DNA of 64,000 nucleotides from Aerococcus mictus (GTDB lineage: Bacteria; Bacillota; Bacilli; Lactobacillales; Aerococcaceae): the NCBI RefSeq assembly GCF_003286595.3, contig NZ_CP132985.1, positions 1,674,001 through 1,738,000 of the forward strand. Reading direction: 5' to 3'. Every line of letters begins with the position of its first letter. Position 1 is the first letter of the stretch. The translations under genes were made by a program, and so were the position numbers. Under the pieces are notes generated by a model, which saw only the letters and a program-made list of their open reading frames with translations, made no database searches and was not told where the DNA came from. This document shows positions 28,472 through 38,700 of the stretch, one piece after another.

Positions 28472-30622
28472 TTATTCTTGGTCATCATCATTTGATTCTT
28501 GGGAAGGGACATTGTCATTTTGAGTTTCATTTGTATGATCCTCATGACGGTCTTCCTCTGGAGAGCTAATGGTCTCTTCCTTGGAATCATCGACCTCTTC
28601 TTGAACCTTCTTTTGACGTTCAATTTGAGATTTCTTCAAGTTCTCTTTGGCTTCTTCATAAGAAATTGGTTCATTTTCATGACCACTTTGTTGACTTTCA
28701 TCATCATCTGGTAAATGACCGTTCTCAAATAGACTCTTAATTTGTTTAGCATTTAAGGTCTCAAGTTTTAAGAGATGTTCAGCAATCACACGAACTTGCT
28801 CCTTATGCTGACTTAAGATATCTTTGGCTTCTTCCAAGGCTTGGTCCATGACCTTGCGGAGCTCTTGGTCAATTTTAGCCGCTGTTTCACCTGAATAGGA
28901 TTTTTGTTGGTAAGGGTTGGTGCCTCTCATGGAGTGGTTACCTTCATAAGAAATCGGACCTAATTCCTCACTCATCCCATATTCAGTAATCATGCTACGG
29001 GCTAAAGAGGTTGCCTGTTCAAAGTCATTGGATGCCCCAGTGGTCTGGGTGTCGAAGAAAATTTCTTCTGAAGCACGTCCTCCAAGTAGCCCCACAATTT
29101 GTTCGTGAAGGTTTTTCTTGGAATGCATGGTTTGATCTTCCTTAGGTAGCATCACTGCATAACCCCCCGCTTTACCACGAGGAACAATGGTCACCTTATG
29201 AACAACGCGAGCATCGCTTAAGACCATACCACAGACGGTATGTCCAGCCTCGTGGAAGGCGGTTACCCGGCGCTCTTCTAAGCTTGGTTGGCTGTTTGGT
29301 TTAGCCGGACCAGCGATAACGCGGTCCTGGGCTTCATCCACATCCACCATTTCGATTCTCTTCTTATCTAAACGAGCGGCTAATAAGGCGGCTTCGTTGA
29401 GGACGTTTTCTAATTCCGCCCCGGTAAAGCCTGGTGTTTGTTGAGCAATCACTTTGAGGTCAACATTTTGAGCTAGTGGCTTATTGCGGGCGTGAACTTT
29501 CAGAATGGCTTCCCGGCCTTTCACATCTGGACGACCCACTAAGATTTGGCGGTCAAAACGTCCTGGACGTAATAAGGCTGGGTCTAAAACATCAGAACGG
29601 TTGGTCGCTGCAATCACGATCACATTGTCTTTTTCTTCAAAACCGTCCATTTCAACTAAGAGTTGGTTCAAGGTTTGTTCACGTTCATCGTGACCACCGC
29701 TCCCTGAAGCTGCGCCCCGTTGCCGACCAACCGCATCAATTTCATCAATGAAAATGATAGCAGGCGAATTTTTCTTGGCCGTATCAAACAAGTCACGCAC
29801 CCGGCTAGCCCCGACACCGACGAACATTTCCACAAATTCTGACCCCGAGATGGAGTAGAAAGGCACATTGGCTTCCCCGGCTACGGCTTTAGCTAGTAAG
29901 GTTTTACCAGTTCCGGGAGGGCCTTCTAAGAGGACCCCTTTAGGAATCCGAGCACCAATATCGTGGTATTTCTTAGGAGCACGGAGGAAGTCAACCAGTT
30001 CAACTAGTTCTTCCTTCTCTTCCTCACAACCAGCAACGTCAGAGAATTTCACCCGTGATTTCTTAGAGACGTCTTCTACCCGGCTTTTACCCATTTGCAT
30101 GGGGTTGTTCCGCCCCCCGCCTTGGGTTTGTGAGAACATCATATACATGATAAAGACGAAGAAGATTAAGGGAATGGCGCTCATGATCAAACTAATCCAC
30201 ATATTCGTTTGATCTTCTTCTTGGGCCACGACTTCGGTCCCTGAATCTTCTGCCGCTTGGTTAATGGCTGACAGGGTTGAGTCATTAGGTAATACATGAA
30301 CAATGAAGCCCTTAGCCTGGTCGAGTTCAGTATTATTTAATATCGGAATATTATTGGAAGTCGATGACTCGCTTCCTTCCTTGTCTTCCCGGTACTTCCC
30401 GGTGATCTCATAGGCGCCTGCGCGAGGTTTAATTTGAACCGTTTCAATTTCTTTATCCTTTAGTTTTTGAATAAATTCGGACTGGTTAATTTCCTCTGAA
30501 GCAGCCGAATTTCCTCCTGACGAGAAGAAATTCACTATTCCTAGAAGCGCCAAGAAAATGACAATGATAATTAGACCACTGGAAAAAAAGTTATTGGGTC
30601 TCTTTGATCCTTTTCTTTGCAT
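28472..30622 (-). CDS. ftsH: ATP-dependent zinc metalloprotease FtsH
   Basis: Membrane AAA+ protease for quality control. The 716 residues have two membrane segments (about 15-33 and 142-163) around an external domain, Walker A GPPGTGKT (234-241), Walker [10 protein letters not shown], the second region of homology [18 protein letters not shown], and the zinc-protease motif HEAGH (457-461). The last 90 residues or so are very acidic and rich in Glu, Asp, Ser and Asn. It follows hpt, the standard order. Confidence 0.98.
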   Translation of the reverse strand: MQRKGSKRPNNFFSSGLIIIVIFLALLGIVNFFSSGGNSAASEEINQSEFIQKLKDKEIETVQIKPRAGAYEITGKYREDKEGSESSTSNNIPILNNTELDQAKGFIVHVLPNDSTLSAINQAAEDSGTEVVAQEEDQTNMWISLIMSAIPLIFFVFIMYMMFSQTQGGGRNNPMQMGKSRVEDVSKKSRVKFSDVAGCEEEKEELVELVDFLRAPKKYHDIGARIPKGVLLEGPPGTGKTLLAKAVAGEANVPFYSISGSEFVEMFVGVGASRVRDLFDTAKKNSPAIIFIDEIDAVGRQRGAASGSGGHDEREQTLNQLLVEMDGFEEKDNVIVIAATNRSDVLDPALLRPGRFDRQILVGRPDVKGREAILKVHARNKPLAQNVDLKVIAQQTPGFTGAELENVLNEAALLAARLDKKRIEMVDVDEAQDRVIAGPAKPNSQPSLEERRVTAFHEAGHTVCGMVLSDARVVHKVTIVPRGKAGGYAVMLPKEDQTMHSKKNLHEQIVGLLGGRASEEIFFDTQTTGASNDFEQATSLARSMITEYGMSEELGPISYEGNHSMRGTNPYQQKSYSGETAAKIDQELRKVMDQALEEAKDILSQHKEQVRVIAEHLLKLETLNAKQIKSLFENGHLPDDDESQQSGHENEPISYEEAKENLKKSQIERQKKVQEEVDDSKEETISSPEEDRHEDHTNETQNDNVPSQESNDDDQE

Positions 30623-30674
30623 ACATTAGCTCCATTTCTAATTTTAAACTAAATCGGTCTTATCCAGATAGGTA

Positions 30675-30683
30675 AGTATAACA
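30675..30683 (-). promoter_or_regulatory. Possible extended -10 promoter before ftsH
   Basis: Minus strand TGTTATACT at 30675-30683 in the hpt-ftsH gap fits an extended -10 (TGn-TATACT), with no clear -35. Weak. Confidence 0.3.
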
Positions 30684-30687
30684 CAGA

Positions 30688-31221
30688 TTAAGCCTGATCG
30701 CTCTTTAAAACCCCTACATAAGGTAGATTACGATACTTTTGCGCATAGTCCATGCCGTATCCCACTACAAAAGCGTCAGGGATTTCTTTGCCGAGGTAAT
30801 CAGCCTCAACTTTTACCTGTCGGCGGTCAGCCTTGTTCAAAAATGCACATATTTTAACCGATGCAGCCTGGCGTTCTTTGAAAAGTTCACCTAGGCGTTC
30901 CAAGGTATAGCCTGTATCGACAATATCTTCTACCAATAAGACATGCCGGCCTGCCACTGAAGCCTCTAAGTCTTTGAGGATCTTAACGTCGCCGCCTGAT
31001 TCAGTGCCATTGCCGTAACTGGAAACCGCCATAAAGTCCACTTCTAGGGGTACATTAATTTCTCGGATTAAATCAGCCATAAATAAAAATGATCCCTTAA
31101 GGATTCCGACCACAAGTAGGTCTTGGTCTTGATAATCTTTGGAAATTTCCTCACCTAAGCGCTTATTAATGGCTTGGATTTCCTCCGTACTGATTAAGAT
31201 ATCGCTAATCTCTTGGTTCAT
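30688..31221 (-). CDS. hpt: Hypoxanthine phosphoribosyltransferase
   Basis: Purine salvage enzyme making IMP/GMP from hypoxanthine/guanine and PRPP. It has 177 residues, with the PRPP-binding motif VLLVEDIVDTGYTL (about residues 94-107) and VGILKGSFLFMADL. It lies between tilS and ftsH, a conserved Firmicute arrangement. CGGAGG precedes the ATG. Confidence 0.95.
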   Translation of the reverse strand: MNQEISDILISTEEIQAINKRLGEEISKDYQDQDLLVVGILKGSFLFMADLIREINVPLEVDFMAVSSYGNGTESGGDVKILKDLEASVAGRHVLLVEDIVDTGYTLERLGELFKERQAASVKICAFLNKADRRQVKVEADYLGKEIPDAFVVGYGMDYAQKYRNLPYVGVLKSDQA

Positions 31222-31260
31222 GTATAGCCTCCGTGTTATATAAGTTCAATTATGTCCTTA

Positions 31261-31290
31261 ATTGTAGCAAAAGCAGCTACCTGTCTGCAA
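31261..31290 (-). promoter_or_regulatory. Probable hpt-ftsH promoter
   Basis: Minus strand TTGCAG (31285-31290) and TACAAT (31261-31266), 18 nt apart, with TGC before the -10, giving an extended -10 fit. It lies 40 nt before hpt. Confidence 0.6.
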
Positions 31291-31326
31291 CATTTTCAGC
31301 CCTTTTAGACAATTTTTAAGGAATGC

Positions 31327-32745
31327 TTAGACTCGCTGAATTTGGCTAAAAGCCGCCTCCCCGTTCAGAGGATAGCGGTAGAGCCATTGCCCCTTTTGAC
31401 TTAAGATTCCAAGGACCCAAGACTGGCCTCGGACAATCAGCCATGCCGTCTGACGGTCAGCTTGAGGGATCTTCTCATTAATAAAGAAACGGCGGATTTT
31501 TTGCTGGCTTCCTGAAGGGAGTTTGAGATAGTCACCAGCTTGCCGGTGGCGGATAGTCAGGGCTTGGTCACTTAGGGATTGGGACAAGTAAAAACTCTGG
31601 CTAGTGTCCTGATGCTTTTCTTGACCAGCCAAAGTCCAGCTTAAGGAGAAATCTTCTAGTTGGACAGAAGGCCCGCCCAATTCGACTTGTCTATCTGACA
31701 CATTCCGATTGACTTGATAGTAGCTAGCTGGGCGGGTTTTCAAACGGATAAAGGCGGCCTGGTAGACCTTATCCAGGACATAATTTCCCGGCAAGGCCCA
31801 TTGGCCCTGGGCAGCCCCCTGGTTAAGAAAGTCGACCAATTCTTCCATTCCCTTCCGAGTGAAGGCCAAGACTTCTGGAATCTCACAGCGCTGAAAAATC
31901 ATCTCCATTAGTAAGACTTGTTCCGCCTGAGAATACTGACCCAAGGCTTCCAAGTCAATGCGAAAACAGCCCTCTTCCTGGTCAAATAAGTTAGCCAGCA
32001 GCTGGTTGAGCTGGGCTTGTGCCAGGTCCAATAAGGCTTTGAGGTCGGTTTGAAAATGACGGAAATGTGCCTTGAAGTTAACAGATTCCCGCTCTAGGTA
32101 GGGAATAATCTCTTGACGGAAACGATTGCGTTGGAAGTGCTTATCCCAATTGGTCATGTCTTCCTGGTAGGGAATTCCTTCACCTCTTGCTATGTCATAC
32201 AGGTTAGCTTTTTCTATCTCTAAAAGGGGGCGGAGAATTTGGGCCTTGGGATAGGTGTAAAGCGGACTAAGGAACTCCATGCCCTTAAAACTAGCCAAAT
32301 GGCCGCCATGGACCAGGCGCATTAAGCCGGTTTCTACCTGGTCATCACTATGGTGGGCCGTCACCAAACGCAAGGAGGCCTGGTCTTTGAGAATTTTTCC
32401 AAAGGCATGGTAGCGGAAGGCCCGGGCCTTGGCTTCTACATTGCCAGCTAAATCGGCTCCATGCTGCCAAAAACTTACCTTGAGGTCCAAGTCGTGCTCT
32501 TGGCAATAGGCCACCATCATTTCCTGCTCGGCTTCTGACTCCAAGCGTAAGCGGTGGTTAATATGGATGACAAAGAAATTTAGCCCATAAGTCGCTTGCA
32601 GTGTCTCAAAGCACCTTAAAAGGACCATGGAATCTACACCACCAGAAACCGCCAGGGCATAGGGCTTGTGACTAGCTAAATAGTCGCTATCTTCTGCCAA
32701 TAACTTTTGGTAAATCATTTGGGCAAGTTGACTGAGCTCTAACAT
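31327..32745 (-). CDS. tilS: tRNA(Ile)-lysidine synthase
   Basis: Modifies C34 of the AUA-reading tRNA-Ile to lysidine with ATP and lysine. The 472 residues contain the PP-loop AVSGGVDSMVLL (about 32-43), HHSDDQVET and the C-terminal TilS domains. Many glutamines and serines are present outside the core. Standard position between the S1-domain gene and hpt. Confidence 0.95.
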   Translation of the reverse strand: MLELSQLAQMIYQKLLAEDSDYLASHKPYALAVSGGVDSMVLLRCFETLQATYGLNFFVIHINHRLRLESEAEQEMMVAYCQEHDLDLKVSFWQHGADLAGNVEAKARAFRYHAFGKILKDQASLRLVTAHHSDDQVETGLMRLVHGGHLASFKGMEFLSPLYTYPKAQILRPLLEIEKANLYDIARGEGIPYQEDMTNWDKHFQRNRFRQEIIPYLERESVNFKAHFRHFQTDLKALLDLAQAQLNQLLANLFDQEEGCFRIDLEALGQYSQAEQVLLMEMIFQRCEIPEVLAFTRKGMEELVDFLNQGAAQGQWALPGNYVLDKVYQAAFIRLKTRPASYYQVNRNVSDRQVELGGPSVQLEDFSLSWTLAGQEKHQDTSQSFYLSQSLSDQALTIRHRQAGDYLKLPSGSQQKIRRFFINEKIPQADRQTAWLIVRGQSWVLGILSQKGQWLYRYPLNGEAAFSQIQRV

Positions 32746-32766
32746 CTTCCACCTTCCTCATAAAAA

Positions 32767-32802
32767 TAAAGAAAGAGGCTGTGACCAGCGTCATAACCTC
32801 TT
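32767..32802 (-). terminator. Terminator-like hairpin between the S1-domain gene and tilS
   Basis: Minus strand AAGAGGTTATGAC/GTCACAGCCTCTT, imperfectly paired, followed by TCTTTATTTTT. It may partly terminate or process the transcript, since tilS is downstream without a clear promoter of its own. Confidence 0.55.
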
Positions 32803-32836
32803 GGTAAAATCTTTTTCTATTCTTCATCTCTTGTCA

Positions 32837-33295
32837 TTAGCCGCGACGGCCACCGCGGCCACCACGTTTGCCTTCGGTATTACGCTTCAAGGAAGTTAAG
32901 CGATCATCACTTTCCTTTAAGAAATTATTCATCATGGCGTCAAAGTCACTGGTTTTTGCTTGTGGCTTACGGTCAAATTTCTTATGGCTATTGTTGGCCT
33001 TAGCTGGCTTAGGACCACTATTGCCATGCTTAGCTTGTGCTTTAGGCTCAGCTTGCTTGTGATCCTTGGCGTCCTTCATGGATAAGGCAATCTTTCCATC
33101 CGGTTGAATTTTAGTGACAATCGCGGTCACCTCATCGCCTTTTTGTAGATAATCATTGATATCTTTAATATAGCTATCGGAAATTTCAGAAATGTGGACT
33201 AAACCACTGGTTCCATCACCGAGATCGACAAATACACCAAATTTAACAATTCCTGTAACCTTACCAGTTACTTTTTCCCCAACTTCTACGGTCAT
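32837..33295 (-). CDS. S1-domain RNA-binding protein, YabR-like
   Basis: 152 residues. An S1 domain occupies residues about 5-72 (GEKVTGKVTGIVKFGVFVDL and SGLVHISEIS). A Lys/Ala/Pro-rich linker and a Gly-Arg tail (GKRGGRGGRRG) follow. It matches B. subtilis YabR in size and in position between divIC and tilS. The exact role is unknown to me. Confidence 0.9.
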   Translation of the reverse strand: MTVEVGEKVTGKVTGIVKFGVFVDLGDGTSGLVHISEISDSYIKDINDYLQKGDEVTAIVTKIQPDGKIALSMKDAKDHKQAEPKAQAKHGNSGPKPAKANNSHKKFDRKPQAKTSDFDAMMNNFLKESDDRLTSLKRNTEGKRGGRGGRRG

Positions 33296-33312
33296 GAAAG
33301 CTTATGATCCTC

Positions 33313-33765
33313 CTAATTTTTTTCATTATTGACTTTGTTTTGATTATTTTGCGCTTCTAGGTATGCCTTGTTAAGACTTTTTGCCTTCATGGAATCATTA
33401 TCTTCAGGCGTGGAGAAAATAATTTCGCCCTCTTTGCTGAGATAATATTGGGCCCGGGCTAAGCTCGCCAGGTAAGACTCATTATTTAATAAGGTCACTT
33501 GGTTCTTTAGGGAGTCAACAATTTCTTGTTCACTCTGTCTTTGTTGCTTAGCCTGCTCAGTTTGTTCACTTAAGGACCGAGTCTTAAGTTGGGCATGGAA
33601 GACGCCAAACAGACATAATAGGGAGCCTAGTAAACAAAATCCTAAGAGCGAGCGCATGATTAAGTCATGCCATTTCTGTTTCTTAGTATCTTCTTGCTCC
33701 TTCTTACCAGCGTAGCGTGCAATGGAAGTAATTTTATTCTTATTTTCCTTGCCTTGGTCGCCCAT
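33313..33765 (-). CDS. divIC: Cell division protein DivIC/FtsB family
   Basis: Bitopic septal protein that works with DivIB and FtsL. The 150 residues have a basic cytoplasmic part, one membrane segment (about residues 37-58) and an external coiled coil (about 60-95). The start at ATG 33763-33765 is preferred because AAAGGA lies 8-9 nt upstream. The earlier ATG at 33772-33774 overlaps that site. The position next to rqcP and the S1-domain gene is the standard divIC locus. Confidence 0.85.
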   Translation of the reverse strand: MGDQGKENKNKITSIARYAGKKEQEDTKKQKWHDLIMRSLLGFCLLGSLLCLFGVFHAQLKTRSLSEQTEQAKQQRQSEQEIVDSLKNQVTLLNNESYLASLARAQYYLSKEGEIIFSTPEDNDSMKAKSLNKAYLEAQNNQNKVNNEKN

Positions 33766-33841
33766 CTTTAGCATCCTTTCACAAAATAGTACCCTTCCTA
33801 TTGTACCTTGCTTCTTTTAAAAAGTATAGCTCCTATTTTAA

Positions 33842-34123
33842 TTAAAAAAATTCAGGTTCGCTTGCTTTTTCCTTCCATTCCTCATCGAGAATGGTGTACA
33901 TTTTGCTGGCGTCTTCTTTTTTAGTCGAATTTTCTAGGGCATCGACTCTCAAAGTTAGCCACTTATTTCCAAACTCAATCTTAACCGTATCACCAACTTC
34001 CAAGTTGGTCCCTGACTTGGCCGATCGCCCATTGACAGCAACCCGGCCTTGGTCGCAGGCCTCTTTGGCCACGGTACGTCGCTTAATAATTCGAGCAACT
34101 TTTAAAAATTTATCAATTCGCAT
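33842..34123 (-). CDS. rqcP: S4-domain ribosome quality-control protein RqcP
   Basis: 93 residues. The S4 RNA-binding domain ([20 protein letters not shown] to about residue 60) is followed by an acidic tail. B. subtilis YabO (RqcP) has the same size and lies at the same locus. It binds stalled 50S-peptidyl-tRNA complexes and supports C-terminal alanine tailing. Follows the flippase gene by 9 nt. Confidence 0.9.
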   Translation of the reverse strand: MRIDKFLKVARIIKRRTVAKEACDQGRVAVNGRSAKSGTNLEVGDTVKIEFGNKWLTLRVDALENSTKKEDASKMYTILDEEWKEKASEPEFF

Positions 34124-34132
34124 AGACTCTTC

Positions 34133-35758
34133 CTAACTCTCCTTATTTTTGATCCAATATTTAGCCAAGGGGAGCTCTTGCCACTCAGCCGGATTAAGTA
34201 TCGGGTATCTTCTTACTACTAATAATACGACACCTGCTCCCAAAAGGACAGCCAAGCCCACAAATAAAGTGGCAAAGGCCCGGCTTTTAGGAAAATTCAA
34301 CCAAAAGGTCCAACGTAAAACCATAATGGCCAGCCACATGAGCAAGACCACTAGGCTAGTGTCTCTCAGTAAAATTCCCATTTGACTCTCGGTTTTAATC
34401 GAATGGGGGATAAAGTGGTGCATCAAGACCAGCATCATCACTAGAGCGAGTAAACTGGACCAAACGCCTCCCACTAGGCCAAAGCGACTAACCAGCAAAT
34501 GGGCAAAGACCCCTTTGACTAATAATCCCAAGCCCAGGGCCATGGCCGAATAAAACCACTGGTTCTGGCCCAGGAAAATATTATGGTAGATCAATACCCA
34601 GCTGGCCAAGACAGTCATCAGTAGATACTGTTCTAAGACCCCGCTACCCTTGGCATCACTAAAGAGCATCACATTGAGCTCCGGTAAGATAGCCATTATC
34701 CCCGCCGTGACCAATAGACTGATAAAGAAAGTCAAGCGGCTAAAACGAGCTGCCGCTTCCCTAAATAGAGCCTTTTGTTTTTTGACAAAGGCCTGGGAAA
34801 GCAGGGGCAAGTAAGAGGTCTGGAAGGCCAGGGAAAAGACCATGCCCAATTGGACAAAGGGCTGGCCGCGATCATAGACTCCCTTATAAACCTTAGCCAG
34901 TTCACTATCCAAACCAAAATCCAGTAAACCATCATAAAGGGTAAAAGAATCAATCAATTGAAAAAAGACCAGTAAGGCTGAAAAACTACAAATCACCAGG
35001 CCATCAGTTACAAAGGTTCTTAAAATCTGGGGCCAGGTCAAGTGATAAGGCGGATCTTCAGCCAGGGCGCGACTTCTTTTTGACTGTTGGAATAGGCGCT
35101 GGGTGCCCCTGGATTGAAGCAGGGCCAGGATGAGGTAGCTAGCTGCCGTAAAACCAGCAATCCCAGCCGAGGCCATGGCCCAGGCCCCCATCTCATAGAG
35201 GGACCAGTCCTGACTAAAGACCTGGCTATAGAGATAAGCCACCCCTAAAATCACCCCAACCCGGACCACTTGCTCGATCACCTGGGAGACGGCGGTATGC
35301 TTCATATCATTGCGGCCCTGAAAGGCTCCCCGGATGAGGAGGAGAAAAGGCATGGCTAAGAACATATAGGAAACGCTCCGAATCACCACTGCCAAGTTGG
35401 GATCAGCCATTCCCTGAGCTAAAAGCGGGGCCAGAAAAAAGGTCAGGCTAAAACACAATAAAGAAAAAATGACTACTAGGAGACTATAACGTCGTAAAAA
35501 CAGGCGGCGGTGGGCCAGGTCAACCTGCCAGCTAATTTGTTTGCCCACGTAATTAGGTAAGCCGCTCAGGGCAAAGGTCATTCCAATCCCATAAATGGGG
35601 TAGACTTGCTGGTAGACATAGAAACCCGTGTCGCCCACTAAGTTTTGAAAGGGAACCCGGTAAACCGCACTGAGGATCTTAGCGATAATGCCGGCCAGGG
35701 TCAACAAGCTGGCTCCCTTTAAGGCTTGTTGACTGCGGCGGTTTTTACTAGACGCCAT
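34133..35758 (-). CDS. MOP-superfamily flippase, SpoVB/YabM-like
   Basis: Polytopic membrane protein of 541 residues with about 14 hydrophobic segments and a basic start (MASSKNRRSQQALKGAS). The motif GDTGFYVYQQVYPIYGIGMTF near residue 40 is typical of the SpoVB/YabM group of lipid-linked polysaccharide transporters. It lies directly after mfd (2-nt gap) and before rqcP, the yabM position in Bacillus. Substrate is probably a lipid-linked cell-wall precursor (inference). Confidence 0.88.
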   Translation of the reverse strand: MASSKNRRSQQALKGASLLTLAGIIAKILSAVYRVPFQNLVGDTGFYVYQQVYPIYGIGMTFALSGLPNYVGKQISWQVDLAHRRLFLRRYSLLVVIFSLLCFSLTFFLAPLLAQGMADPNLAVVIRSVSYMFLAMPFLLLIRGAFQGRNDMKHTAVSQVIEQVVRVGVILGVAYLYSQVFSQDWSLYEMGAWAMASAGIAGFTAASYLILALLQSRGTQRLFQQSKRSRALAEDPPYHLTWPQILRTFVTDGLVICSFSALLVFFQLIDSFTLYDGLLDFGLDSELAKVYKGVYDRGQPFVQLGMVFSLAFQTSYLPLLSQAFVKKQKALFREAAARFSRLTFFISLLVTAGIMAILPELNVMLFSDAKGSGVLEQYLLMTVLASWVLIYHNIFLGQNQWFYSAMALGLGLLVKGVFAHLLVSRFGLVGGVWSSLLALVMMLVLMHHFIPHSIKTESQMGILLRDTSLVVLLMWLAIMVLRWTFWLNFPKSRAFATLFVGLAVLLGAGVVLLVVRRYPILNPAEWQELPLAKYWIKNKES

Positions 35759-35760
35759 CC

Positions 35761-38700
35761 CTAGTCCTCCCCTTCCGCTTGGTCAGAATCCGCCTTTAAA
35801 TCCTTACTGAGCTGGGTTAAGAATTGGAGAAGATAGTCTAACCACTGATCAGTTGAGAGGTCTTTAGTGTTTAACTGCATGACTAATTGGTCATTAGCCA
35901 TTTTGATTTGTAGTTTCATGGGGATATCTTCTAAGGCTTGGAAAATGAGCGGAGTCAATTGGCTAGGGTCTTGTTGCTTGGTAAAGACCAGCTCAATCGC
36001 CTTCCCCTTACGCGTGATTTTCTCTACCCCTATTGCAGTCGCATAGGACTTCATCGCCCCGACTGCTAAGAGCCATTGGACTTCTACCGGAGGCTCACCA
36101 AAGCGGTCCAATAATTCGTCATCCAAGTCCCACATGGCATCAACATCCTCTAACAGGTTGATGCGTTTGTAGATTTCCACCTTTTGATTTTCATCCTGGA
36201 TATATTCTGAAGGAATATAGGCATCAATGTGCAATTCAATTTCTGTCGGTGACTGAGGCCGCTTGGCTGCCTTGCCTTGTTTCTTACGGATGGCTTCATC
36301 CAGCATCTGTTGAAAGAGGTCATAACCCACGGAATTGACAAAACCGTGCTGTTCTTGTCCCAAGAGGTTGCCGGCTCCACGAATGGAGAGGTCGCGCATG
36401 GCGATTTTGAACCCTGCCCCTAATTCAGTAAAGTCTTTGAGGGCGGTCAGCCGTTTTTCGCTGGCCTCATTGAGGGCCTTGTCAGGCCGGTACATAAAGT
36501 AAGCATAGGCTACCCGGTTGGACCGGCCTACCCGACCCCGTAATTGATAGAGGGTCGATAAGCCCATCCGGTCAGCATCCTCCACTAAGAGGGTATTGAC
36601 ATTTGGCATATCAATCCCCGTTTCAATAATGGTGGTAGTGACTAAGACGTCGTCATCTCCAGCCAGGAAGTCCATTAAGACTTCCTCTAATTGATTCGCA
36701 TGCATCTGGCCATGGGCAATGGCTACCCGGGCTTGGGGGACTAATTCCTCAATAAAGTTGGCCTTTTCTTGGATATTTTGCACATTATTAAAGAGGTAAA
36801 AGACTTGACCATTGCGAGCTAATTCACGTTCAATGGCATCCCGGATCGCTCCATAATTTTGTTCCATGACATAGGTCTGTACCGGAAAACGGTTAGCTGG
36901 TGGGGTTTCAATCACACTCAAGTCCCTAACCCCCATCATGGACATGTTCAAGGTACGAGGGATCGGCGTTGCCGTTAGGGTAAGGACATCGACATTTTTC
37001 CGTAAGGCCTTTAACCTCTCCTTGGCCTTGACGCCAAAGCGTTGTTCCTCATCAACAACCAATAAACCGAGATCTAAGAACTTAATATCCTTGGATAGGA
37101 GTCGATGGGTACCAATCACAAGTTGAACACTGCCCTCTTTTAAACCCTTAATGACATGCTTTTGTTCGGCCGGGCTCCGGAAACGACTCAATAAGTCAAT
37201 AGTAAAGGGATAGTCCTTAAAGCGCTCTAGCATGGTTTCGTAGTGTTGCTGGGCTAAGACAGTCGTCGGCACCAGGAAGGCGACTTGCTTACCGTCAAGC
37301 ATAGCCTTGAAGGCGGCCCGCATGGCAACTTCAGTCTTCCCAAAGCCCACGTCCCCGACGAGGAGACGATCCATGGGCTTTTCTTTTTCCATGTCAGCTT
37401 TAATTTCCTGGATTGAGCGGAGCTGGTCATCGGTTTCAGGATAAGGGAATTCGTCTTCAAAGGCAGCTTGGTCTTCGTTGTCAGGACTAAAGGCGTAGCC
37501 CTTTCTGGTCTCCCTTTCTGCATACAAGTCCACCAAGTCATCAGCAATATCTTCGATTTTTTTGCTGACCCTTTGCTTGGTCTTTTGCCATTCGGTTCCG
37601 CCCATTTTGTTGAGTTTAGGGCTCTTGCCTTCCGCCGAGACATATTTTTGCACCAAGTCAATTTGGTCAATGGGGACGTGAATAGAGGCATTATCGGCAT
37701 AGACGATACTGAGATAGTCCTTGTGGTTACCCGCTACCTCGATAGTCTCTACCCCAACGAACTGACCAATCCCGTGGTTTACATGGACCACATAGTCGCC
37801 GGGGTTTAACTCTTGGTAGCTCTTCAAGCGCTCAGCATTGGAGAGGTTATTGGTATTTTTACGACGGCGGCGCTTAGCCTGGTCAAAGAGGTCACTTTGA
37901 GCTAAGAGAACCACTTGGCTGTCCACAAATTCAATTCCACCCGACAGCTGGCCAGCAATAATATTAATGGCTTCAGGGATAATCTGATCTGCCTGGGTCA
38001 AGACCGCCTGAAAGTCCATTGCCTTGAGGTCTTTTTCTAAGTCGCGGGCCTTGTCTTCTTCTTCGATAAAAATCAGTAAAGACCGGCCCATTCTCAGCCA
38101 GGCTTCAAATTCCAGCTTAATGGCTTCTTTATTATGGTAAAAAGGCGTCACCGTCCGAGTTTGGAATTGGTAGAGGCCGTCAAAGCGCATATTGCCGTAA
38201 CCCTTCTGCCACTGGGCCAGGTAAAACTTCCGCCCCGAATAAGCCATCACTTGGTCGTGACTATCTAAATAGATCTGGTCAATTGGAGGCAAGTGGCCAG
38301 CCTCCACCTTACCTTGAAGATAAAGGGCGGCGCGCTGGTCAATTTCTTGGGACAATTCAATCAGCCGGGTCATATCATCCATCACTAGGGTCTGCCCCTC
38401 CCCCACATAATCGAGGAGGCTGCAGGAGTCTGGATAGAGGATCTGACTAAAATAATGGGTCCGTTCGGTCCTTTCCCCAGCTGACCAAGCTTGGATTTCA
38501 TCCTGGAAGATGGCTTGGACTTGTTTTTTGATGGCTTCATCTTGGAGCTTTTCAACTTTCTCTTGGGCCACTTTTTCTAAATGAGTTACGCCAGCTTTTA
38601 GGCGGTCAGGGCTAAACAAGAGGTCCTTAGCCGGTAAGATGGTGACTGCTTCTAAGTCCTCTTGGCTCTTTTGGCTGTTAACGTCAAAAGTCGTAATGCG